Shown: in pieces, positions 1 to 6,158 of the stretch
How positions within the stretch are numbered: the first letter of the stretch is position 1
Layout of the letters: the number at the start of each line of letters is the position of its first letter
Assembly: GCA_947471035.1 (NCBI GenBank)
Contig: CANIWJ010000027.1
Location: 1 to 37,246, forward strand
From: Verrucomicrobiota bacterium
GTDB taxonomy: Bacteria > Verrucomicrobiota > Verrucomicrobiia > Opitutales > Opitutaceae
Direction of reading: 5' to 3'
DNA: 37,246 nucleotides
Translations under genes and position numbers: made by a program
The notes under the pieces: generated by a model
Seen by the model: the letters and a program-made list of their open reading frames with translations, nothing else
Told to the model about the DNA's origin: nothing
Database searches by the model: none

Positions 1-1
1 C

Positions 2-118
2 GTCAAACTCGCCGTGCCGTCCAAAGAACGCGCCTGGTGGTCACGACTTTGGGAGAAAATCCTCTCCCCCTTGCCCAACTGCAATGCAGTAGAAAACCGC
101 CCCGTCTTCTCACCCTGA
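2..118 (+). CDS. Possible C-terminal tail of an unknown gene (5' end outside window)
   Basis: Frame 2 of the plus strand is open from the window edge to a TGA at 116-118 and reads as a plausible 38-residue tail with several Trp, Lys and Glu residues (AWWSRLWEKILSP). No family is recognised and the length is too short to judge coding potential. Bases 119-189 hold no feature I can support. If real, this gene runs toward the GC-rich repeat that starts at 190. Confidence 0.25.
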   Translation, partial: VKLAVPSKERAWWSRLWEKILSPLPNCNAVENRPVFSP

Positions 119-189
119 TTTTAGACTCCTACTGCACGTTCTCGGCTAAAAGGGGAGGCCAATGACGAACGCTTACGCCGCCAACTCTA

Positions 190-963
190 GCGCCGGGGGC
201 TAGGCCCGGCGCAAGGCGAGCTTGGCGAGCCGGGCGGCTCGTGGTCGGAGTGGAGCGACTTTAGGAGCGCAACGCAGGCCGCGAGGCGTAGGCGGTAAGG
301 AGCGCAGCGACGCGCAGACCGCCCCGGCGGTCGGAGTTGTCCAGGGCGCGGGCAAAGGAGCGCCCGCCGGAGCGGTCGGCGCTCGGCTCGCAGCGCAGCC
401 CCCAGGCGGAGCGTAGAGCCGATGGCGTCCGCGCAGGCTTGCCCGCCTCTTCCGGCCTTGGCGGGCATTTCGACCCGTTTCTTAACCGTGGGCACTCCAG
501 ACGCCCCGACCCTCGGGGCGAGCCCACGGTTTCGCGCAGCGGGGGGCCATGCGGCCCCCCTGAGGCGACTTCAAGGAGCCGAACCGCAGGCCGAGCGCAG
601 CGAGCGGGCGCGCCGACCCCGGCGCCGCGCGGGGGCGGCTTGTCCGCCACCGGCTGCGCCGGGTTGAGGTGCGCCCGGCAGCCTGCCGGGCGCAGCGGGG
701 TCCCCGCCCGTCACCCAAGCCCGGGCACGACTCAGGAACCGGGAGCGCAGCGCACGGGGCCTGTGACGTGACAAGCGCGGATCTTATCGGAGCGCTGCCT
801 CTACGGCGCATTCTTGCGCCGTGGGCCGGGCCGGGCGGGGTTGCACTCACCGGACGGAGCGCCGCAAGGCGCGGAGGAGGACGCAGACGGCGTGACAGCT
901 CGGAGTCTGCGGAGGGCTGGCGCGACGTGTGCCGTTTGGTTGATTGGGGACGTTGCGCCCGCC
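190..963 (+). repeat. GC-rich structured direct repeat, copy A (candidate non-coding RNA)
   Basis: This 774-bp non-coding block aligns along its whole length with 10124-10871. It opens with the hairpin GCGCCGGG...CCCGGCGC (190-212) and ends at the stop codon of the partner gene. Hairpins seen include 485-530 (ACCGTGGGC/GCCCACGGT with an inner stem), 670-694 (11-bp stem, 3-nt loop) and 803-822 (ACGGCGCA/TGCGCCGT, 4-nt loop). Three stems show paired substitutions relative to copy B. The strand is uncertain. One stem has a G-C to G-T change, which stays paired only in a plus-strand RNA, so plus is slightly favoured. The long ORFs through this block are GC-driven and not conserved as proteins. 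A DNA-level hairpin array or a recombination target is the alternative. Confidence 0.7.
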
Positions 964-2013
964 TCAGGGCTTCCCCACGCCTTGCAATGAGTCGTATTCT
1001 AAATTTCGAGAACCCGACTGATTGATAAAAGCTGTTATTCTAAAGCCGGTTTTCGGCTTATCATAGTCCGTTGTAAAATCGGCGGTCACTCTAGCATACG
1101 TTCCGCGACTTTTTAGATAAAAAGAAACAGATTTACTTGCGCTCCATTTAACATCTTTGGCGGAAGTCGTAATAGTAATCTTTGATTCATAACCTGACTC
1201 TGGCGCGCGATACATAAACTCGTCGGTGGACGCGATAATGCCACCGTCAACGGCCTCAATAGTCGCAGTCCAATCATATTTCTCTTGGCCGCGTTTGATC
1301 TGCAACGGAGTGCGAAGAAGGGTCACTTTGACATCTCCGCCGGATTTAACCTCACGGCCGGATTGTAGATCAAAAATAACGGTGCTGCCATCGTATGGAA
1401 TCCCTACACCGATGCTTTTGCGCAATAATGTTTCCGCGCCTGCTAATTTCCACATGCGGAACGTTTCAGGGCTGTTAGCATCGGGTCTAAACTTCTTATC
1501 CTCGTTTTCATAATACCAATAATACCGCATGGATTGGCGTGATGCTTCGTAGCCCGCTTTTTCCAACGATTTAACGCTGAGCAAAGCGCCTTTTTCATTA
1601 ATCAACTGGAAGCGTCCGGTTTGGTCGGTTGTGACGGTAAATCGGTCGGAGTTGTCGGTTGTAATACCCGGCAGCAATTCGGAAGTCCGCCGCACCCCCA
1701 GCGTGACTTTTACACCCGGAAGCGGTGCTCCATCTTGATCAATCACAGTGCCGTAAAAACTAATTGGCTGGTTCGCGTCGTTCATCGCTCCCCGAACCTG
1801 CTCGATGCGTTTAATCACCTCCGCCGGAGGGCCTGACAATGGCGTCTTGGCGAGATCATCGGCATGCGGCGCAGGCGAGGGCGTGGGACTTGTCACCTTT
1901 TGGGATTCGGTAACGGCGGGAACGGATTTTTCTAATCTTTGGCGCGGCAAGAACAACCACGCAATAATGAGCGCCACGACCAACCCTATGATTATATAAT
2001 ATTTCTTCTTCAT
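964..2013 (-). CDS. Membrane-anchored protein with transthyretin-like (CarboxypepD_reg-like) domain, copy 1
   Basis: This 349-residue protein starts with one hydrophobic segment (about residues 4-20, preceded by MKKK), so it is probably an inner-membrane anchor with the rest in the periplasm. After a Pro/Ser/Thr linker comes a segment of the carboxypeptidase-regulatory or transthyretin type (ISFYGTVIDQDGAPLPGVKV, about 83-102). A long beta-rich C-terminal region follows. It is a paralogue of the protein at 10872-11954, and by eye the last 170 or so residues are mostly identical. The start codon overlaps the hydrolase stop as ATGA, so the two are translationally coupled. The function is unknown. 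A foldase or an immunity role for the hydrolase is an inference from gene order, membrane anchoring and co-duplication only. Confidence 0.85.
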   Translation of the reverse strand: MKKKYYIIIGLVVALIIAWLFLPRQRLEKSVPAVTESQKVTSPTPSPAPHADDLAKTPLSGPPAEVIKRIEQVRGAMNDANQPISFYGTVIDQDGAPLPGVKVTLGVRRTSELLPGITTDNSDRFTVTTDQTGRFQLINEKGALLSVKSLEKAGYEASRQSMRYYWYYENEDKKFRPDANSPETFRMWKLAGAETLLRKSIGVGIPYDGSTVIFDLQSGREVKSGGDVKVTLLRTPLQIKRGQEKYDWTATIEAVDGGIIASTDEFMYRAPESGYESKITITTSAKDVKWSASKSVSFYLKSRGTYARVTADFTTDYDKPKTGFRITAFINQSGSRNLEYDSLQGVGKP

Positions 2014-3701
2014 GGATTAGCCCTCGGGGAAAGCTGACAAGCATCTAAAACGGCATACCAGTATTGCCAGCGTTGGGCATAGAAGGATCTAAACTGACCA
2101 CTATGGTAAATATGTTCATCCGTAAACCCAAACGCCGTCTTTAAGTTCACCTCTTCTGTAAAGACACCGCCGGTCTCGCGAGCACCCAAAGCCCTTGAGC
2201 GAGCTTCGGCACCGTAGGCAAAGACGCCGAATCGATCATCCGGGAAGATCAGGTTAAAATACATGGCACCACCGCCGGGCCGCTGCCTAAACCCGTTCGC
2301 TGCACTATAACTGACATACTCGGTCCCGTCCGGCTTCAGTTTATTAGTAAGTTCCCACGCCCCGTGATCAATGGCCGTCCCGGTCAGGGCATAGTCCACG
2401 TCGTTGTAATAATTCACATACTTGCCCGCCGCGCCGTTCATGTAGGCGGGGGCAAGATAAGCAGGATTGCCCTCGGGCCAGTTCTCCGGCCAGCGGTCGG
2501 GGGAGCCCGGCTTCCAGTAACGGGCGTAAACGTTGGGCGTTCCGTCGTCCATATACGACTGGAAGGGGAACAGTTCCGCCTGGGGATTATAACAATGGCC
2601 CGGAATCGCGGCTTGAGAGGCGATATACGTGGAGACTTGTCCGCTGCCCTGTCCGGCTTGGCGCAAGGCCTCGCCCACCACCACGTTGCCCTGGCTGTGG
2701 CCGATCACATGCACGCGGTAGCCCTGCGATTTTAATACGGTGAGCAGGTTTTTGAGCTGCACGCCCGACTGCCAGGCTCGTAATTCACTTTGATCGTAAG
2801 GCAAAAAGGAATCCGAACAAGGCCACGTAAACCCACCGACGCGGCCCTTATAGCCGAGCCAATACAAGCGTTTATAAGTCGTCTCGATCCAACGCTGTTT
2901 TTCATACTCCTGCATGTTGTAGCCATGCACATAGAGCACCATGTCCTTTTCCTCGTCTTTGGTCGGCGCGCCAAAGGTTCCTGATTTGTTAGAATCTAAA
3001 TTATAAGTGGAAACGGTGGCCAATGGGCCGTCGCCACAGGTCCAGCGTTGGATAAATTTATGGGGCTTCTGCAGGTCCATATACACGCCCGGACCTTCGC
3101 CGATTTCCGTTCCGTCGGCTTTCAGGATGGTCATAACCAACTGGCCTTTACCCTCGGCGCAGCCTTCAAAGAGTAAATACCCTGTGGGCTGCGTGGCGCT
3201 CAAACCCGCCTGCTGCCAGAACAGCGTCGGAATAATATACGTGCCAGTGCCATGAACATACCCGGGCTGGGTCAAGGCAAGGTGCTGTTGGGCAACCGCC
3301 GGATCGTTCAAGTATTCGGTGCCGCCATTGGGCGAGAGGTTGCGCCAGACTTTTATTTCAGGCGCTCCCGTAGTTATATTCTTCCACTTAAGACCGATTT
3401 TAAGCGTGCCCGCGAGTATAGCGTCTTGCAGCCCGCCTATATATACATTCAGCCGGGCAAAATCCTCCAGGTCGCGACGGCCATTTATAATATTATCATC
3501 ACAATTCTTAGTGCCGGATTCCTTGTCGTCCTCCTCGATTTCGCCAATTATAGAGCTGCCATCAATATCGTCATTGGACCAAACAATCCCCAACGACGGC
3601 CCGGGTTTTTTATATAAGGTTTCGCCGGTTTTATATGCTTTCTTCTCCAGCCGTGAGGCTCGGCGACGGCTGGGAAGGAAGGATTTGCGGGAGGCTACCA
3701 C
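2010..3701 (-). CDS. Truncated alpha/beta hydrolase (lipase-like), copy 1, lacking signal peptide
   Basis: The 563 residues match the C-terminal part (about residue 440 onward) of the 990-residue hydrolase at 11951-14923. The core contains an oxyanion motif (YVHGYN), a GHSQG nucleophile elbow with Ser336, an Asp in the segment NDVDYALTG and a late HIYH motif (His530), so the catalytic set looks intact. Homology starts near the shared WSNDD motif (about base 3620). The first 30 or so residues come from an unrelated palindromic sequence (3640-3680) and from GC-rich DNA next to the mobile element. The GTG start is therefore only the first available start. No export signal is visible. It may be a 5'-truncated pseudogene or a functional orphan cassette kept with its partner. 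Confidence 0.75.
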   Translation of the reverse strand: MVASRKSFLPSRRRASRLEKKAYKTGETLYKKPGPSLGIVWSNDDIDGSSIIGEIEEDDKESGTKNCDDNIINGRRDLEDFARLNVYIGGLQDAILAGTLKIGLKWKNITTGAPEIKVWRNLSPNGGTEYLNDPAVAQQHLALTQPGYVHGTGTYIIPTLFWQQAGLSATQPTGYLLFEGCAEGKGQLVMTILKADGTEIGEGPGVYMDLQKPHKFIQRWTCGDGPLATVSTYNLDSNKSGTFGAPTKDEEKDMVLYVHGYNMQEYEKQRWIETTYKRLYWLGYKGRVGGFTWPCSDSFLPYDQSELRAWQSGVQLKNLLTVLKSQGYRVHVIGHSQGNVVVGEALRQAGQGSGQVSTYIASQAAIPGHCYNPQAELFPFQSYMDDGTPNVYARYWKPGSPDRWPENWPEGNPAYLAPAYMNGAAGKYVNYYNDVDYALTGTAIDHGAWELTNKLKPDGTEYVSYSAANGFRQRPGGGAMYFNLIFPDDRFGVFAYGAEARSRALGARETGGVFTEEVNLKTAFGFTDEHIYHSGQFRSFYAQRWQYWYAVLDACQLSPRANP

Positions 3702-3728
3702 GGGAGGAACGGGAGGCGGCGTGGCAGC
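3638..3728. repeat. Palindromic junction sequence between hydrolase fragment and mobile element
   Basis: Imperfect inverted-repeat arms TTCTTCTCCAGCCGT (3640-3654) and ACGGCTGGGAAGGAA (3666-3680) match at 12 of 15 positions. The motif CTTTCTTYYCCAGCCGT of the left arm recurs in the same orientation at 6026-6042 and 7920-7936, with a degenerate form at 8747-8762, all inside element genes. The right arm and about 25 further bases resemble the DNA encoding residues 40-52 of the recombinase at 5256-6158. It marks the point where homology of the two hydrolase copies stops. It could be a dispersed palindromic repeat or a scar of rearrangement. Confidence 0.5.
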
Positions 3729-3729
3729 G

Positions 3730-4029
3730 TTAGGGTAAACGGAGGTCGGCGGGGTTGCGGCGTCCGTCCCAGATGCGGACGACTTCGATCCATTGGGCCG
3801 ACTCGTTGACTTGATAAAAAATCAGGTGGTGGCGGTAGCTCAGTTTACGCAGCCCAGGGCGGCGGCGCACGGGGGAACCGCGCCGGGGGAAGACGACCAA
3901 GCTGAGCGCGGCGTCGAGCAGTTCGTTGCCCAAGCGGAAGGCGGCTTCGGGGCTTTTCTCGGCGAGGAAGCGCACCGCCGCGCCGAGGTCTTCCTGCGCC
4001 TCGTCGGTTAAGCCGACTTGGTAGCCCAT
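3730..4029 (-). CDS. RelE/ParE-family toxin
   Basis: This 99-residue protein has the plan of the family: an N-terminal helix pair (LTDEAQEDLGAAVRFLAEKSPEAA), a central FPRRGSPVRRRPGLRKL segment and the late strands LIFYQVNESAQWIEVVRIWDGRRNP. The motif Y-x-x-x-E...V-x-x-I-x-x-x-R-R-x-P is typical of ParE-like toxins, which act on DNA gyrase, and of related RelE ribonucleases. Sequence alone does not decide the target. The start overlaps the end of the antitoxin gene by 22 bases, the usual antitoxin-first order. It is the last gene of the element operon and would stabilise the element as an addiction module. Confidence 0.85.
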   Translation of the reverse strand: MGYQVGLTDEAQEDLGAAVRFLAEKSPEAAFRLGNELLDAALSLVVFPRRGSPVRRRPGLRKLSYRHHLIFYQVNESAQWIEVVRIWDGRRNPADLRLP

Positions 4030-4271
4030 AGCGCGATGTTTTGGCGGACTTTTTCGAGGGGGATCACGCCTTTTTCCCGGAGGGAGCGGAGGCCTTCGTC
4101 GATGGCGGCGAGCATTTCGGGCGTCTCCTCCTCGGTGTCGTCGAGCCAGTGGCGGAGGGTTTCGCGGTCTTGGGGTGGGAGGTGCAGGATGGCGTCTTGG
4201 ATTTCTTGAACGGTGCTCATGTCGGTAAACATAGGTAAGGGGGTGCGGGCGGCAATCTCGGCGTTTCTCAT
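4008..4271 (-). CDS. Antitoxin partner of the RelE/ParE toxin
   Basis: Up to 87 residues. An internal ATG at base 4220 (MSTVQEIQDAI) would give a 70-residue protein and is the likelier start, because similar small acidic antitoxins begin with a helix of this kind (EIQDAILHLPPQDRETLRHWLDD). The protein is acidic and helical in the first half (WLDDTEEETPEMLAAIDEGLRSL), with a basic C-terminal tail, and has no recognised DNA-binding fold. It lies 10 bases after the recombinase stop and overlaps the toxin gene, so it belongs to the same operon. The family (an addiction-module component like those paired with ParE) is assigned mainly from size, context and acidity. Confidence 0.75.
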   Translation of the reverse strand: MRNAEIAARTPLPMFTDMSTVQEIQDAILHLPPQDRETLRHWLDDTEEETPEMLAAIDEGLRSLREKGVIPLEKVRQNIALWATKSA

Positions 4272-4281
4272 CGCGTAGATT

Positions 4282-5259
4282 TCAGCCGCGCGGGTGGTGC
4301 CGCCGGTGGGCGTCTTTTAGGTCGGTAATCGTCAGCCGCAAATAACGCTCGGTCGTGGCGAGGGTTTTGTGGCCGAGGAGTTCTTGGACGTGGCGGACGT
4401 TGGCCCGGTTTTGCAAAAGGTGGGTGGCGCAGGTGTGCCGCCAGAGGTGCGGCGTTACTTTTTTCTTCACACCGGCCGCCTTGGCGTAGCGGGTGACGAG
4501 GTTGCTCAGGGCGTGTTCGCCGAGGCCGATGTCTTCGCCGGGGTGGTTGACCGGGGAGACGAAGAGGCGGGCCGATCCGACGCCGTTTAGCAACGCGGGG
4601 CGGGTCGTGCGCAGGTAGTTTTCGAGGGCGGCGCAGGCGGTCCGAGTAAGGGGGACGACGCGGCCTTTGCCGCCTTTGCCCCGGCGGACGGTCAACAGCT
4701 CGGCGTCGAGATCGAGGTCGGCGACCTCGAGCGCGCGTAGCTCGGCGCGGCGTAGGCCGGTCGCATACATCGTTTCCAAAATGGTGCGGTCGCGTTGGCC
4801 GTGCGGGGTGGCGACGTCGGGGGCGTCGAGGATAGCGACGGCTTCGGCGAGGGTGAGCACGTCTTTGGGCAGCGGGTCCGGTTCTTTGGCGTAGGGCACA
4901 GTGGCGGCCGGGTTGCGGGTCAAAAGACCTTCGATCTGGAGCCAGGCCATGAAGCTTTTGAGCCAGGCGAGCACGTTGTTTTGACTGGCAATGGTGCGCG
5001 CCGCGCCTCGGGCGGTGGGCTGGTGCCAGAGCCATTTTTGGAAGGCGGCAATATGTTCGGTCGTGACCGCGCTGGGCGCGTCGAGCTTCAGCTCGACGCA
5101 AAATTCCGCCCAGCGGCGGGCGTAACAGGCGACCGTGACGAGGGTGCGCCGGGCTTGGCCGCGCACGAGCAGGCTTTGGCGGTGGCGGTGGAAGAGCGCT
5201 TCCCATGCGGGGGAGGTGGGCGCGTTGCCGTCGCGCTGGTCTTCGCCTTCGGCGTTCAT
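4282..5259 (-). CDS. Tyrosine recombinase 1 (XerC/D-like integrase)
   Basis: The 325-residue protein has an N-terminal SAM-like core-binding domain (about residues 20-115) and a C-terminal catalytic domain. All catalytic positions are visible: Arg170 (TGLRRAE), Lys195 (GKGGKGR), His271 and Arg274 (HLWRH), His297 (LLGHKTL) and the nucleophile Tyr306 (TTERYL). It would cut and rejoin DNA at an attachment site, for integration or excision of the element. The ATG overlaps the stop of the neighbouring recombinase as ATGA, which fixes the start. It is a distinct protein from its neighbour, not a recent duplicate. Two adjacent coupled recombinases suggest that they act together, as in Tn554-type elements (family knowledge). 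Confidence 0.93.
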   Translation of the reverse strand: MNAEGEDQRDGNAPTSPAWEALFHRHRQSLLVRGQARRTLVTVACYARRWAEFCVELKLDAPSAVTTEHIAAFQKWLWHQPTARGAARTIASQNNVLAWLKSFMAWLQIEGLLTRNPAATVPYAKEPDPLPKDVLTLAEAVAILDAPDVATPHGQRDRTILETMYATGLRRAELRALEVADLDLDAELLTVRRGKGGKGRVVPLTRTACAALENYLRTTRPALLNGVGSARLFVSPVNHPGEDIGLGEHALSNLVTRYAKAAGVKKKVTPHLWRHTCATHLLQNRANVRHVQELLGHKTLATTERYLRLTITDLKDAHRRHHPRG

Positions 5260-6158
5260 GCGCGGGGGTGGCGGGCTTGGAGCATGGCGCGGACTTCGCC
5301 GGGCTCTACACGGGTGTAAATTTGCGTCGTCTTGAGCGAGCGGTGTCCGAGCAGGCGTTGCACGTAGGCGAGCGACGCGCCCCCGCGTAGCAGGTGGGTG
5401 GCGCAGGTGTGCCGCCAGGCGTGGGCGCCCGCGCGGCCGATGCCGGCGCGCGCCGCGCAGCGGCGCACGATCAGGGCGGCGGCCTCCTTTTTCAGCGGGC
5501 CATGCGGCCGGATCGGCGAGAGCCACAAGGCGGACTCGCTGCGGCCGACGGTCTCCAGCCAGACGCGCCGCGCGTCGAGGTAGGCGCGCAGCGCCGCGAC
5601 CGCCGACGCACCCAGGGGAGCGACCCGGCCGCGCCCGCCCTTGCCGCGCGCCACGCGCACCAGGCCGGCCGACAGGTCGAGGTCATGCACGCCGAGGGCG
5701 ACGACCTCGGCCCGCCGCAAGCCCGCCGTGTAAAGCACCTCCAGCAAGGCGCGATCACGGGCACCCTTGCCCGTGCCGGCGTCGGGCTGCGCGAGCACCT
5801 GCGCGACCTCCGCGGCGGTGAGCACGCGGCGCGGCAGGCGGTCGGGCAGCTTCGGCAGGGCCACGCCGACGCACGGGTTGACGAGCACGGCGTCGGCCGT
5901 CTCCGCCCACACATAAAAGCCCCGCAGCGCGGCCAGGTGCGCCCGCACCGTGCTTGCCTCCCGGCCCTCGGTGAGGAGCGCGGCGGCGTGCGCCTCCACG
6001 TCGGCCCGTGTTGCCGCTCGCAGGTCTTTCTTTCCCAGCCGTGCGAGGAAGGCGCGCACGGCGTTTTCCCGGCCGCGCCGCGTGTCGGGCGCAAGCCCGC
6101 GCACCCGCAGGGCTTCGAGGTAGTCGCCGAGCAACCTTTCCGGTTTTGGCGCGTTCAT
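5256..6158 (-). CDS. Tyrosine recombinase 2 (XerC/D-like integrase)
   Basis: The 300-residue protein has the size and plan of XerC/XerD. The core-binding domain covers about residues 5-95 and the catalytic domain carries Arg148 (AGLRRAE), Lys173 (GKGGRGR), His246 and Arg249 (HAWRH), His272 (LLGHRSL) and Tyr281 (TQIYT). The start overlaps the primase stop as ATGA and is preceded by an AGGG purine stretch, so this start is well supported. Its own stop overlaps the start of recombinase 1. Bases 6026-6042, within codons for residues about 39-45, hold a copy of the motif seen at the left element junction. A housekeeping Xer role is unlikely given the operon with primase and toxin-antitoxin genes. 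Confidence 0.93.
   Translation of the reverse strand: MNAPKPERLLGDYLEALRVRGLAPDTRRGRENAVRAFLARLGKKDLRAATRADVEAHAAALLTEGREASTVRAHLAALRGFYVWAETADAVLVNPCVGVALPKLPDRLPRRVLTAAEVAQVLAQPDAGTGKGARDRALLEVLYTAGLRRAEVVALGVHDLDLSAGLVRVARGKGGRGRVAPLGASAVAALRAYLDARRVWLETVGRSESALWLSPIRPHGPLKKEAAALIVRRCAARAGIGRAGAHAWRHTCATHLLRGGASLAYVQRLLGHRSLKTTQIYTRVEPGEVRAMLQARHPRA

Noticed and set aside
190..963. Group II intron or retron RNA as identity of the GC-rich repeats
   Set aside because: No domain V-like sequence, no reverse transcriptase gene and no interrupted gene nearby.
187..1025. Several overlapping ORFs of 60-144 codons on both strands inside repeat copy A
   Set aside because: They are very rich in Arg, Ala, Gly and Pro, occupy most frames at once and are not conserved in frame in copy B, where indels differ. 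This is what GC-rich non-coding DNA gives.
4369..5390. Plus-strand ORFs over the recombinase genes (for example 4795-5319)
   Set aside because: They are shadows of two recombinases with complete catalytic residues on the minus strand.
4282..6158. RIT (recombinase-in-trio) element
   Set aside because: Only two tyrosine recombinases are present and a primase and toxin-antitoxin pair share the operon, which RIT elements do not have.
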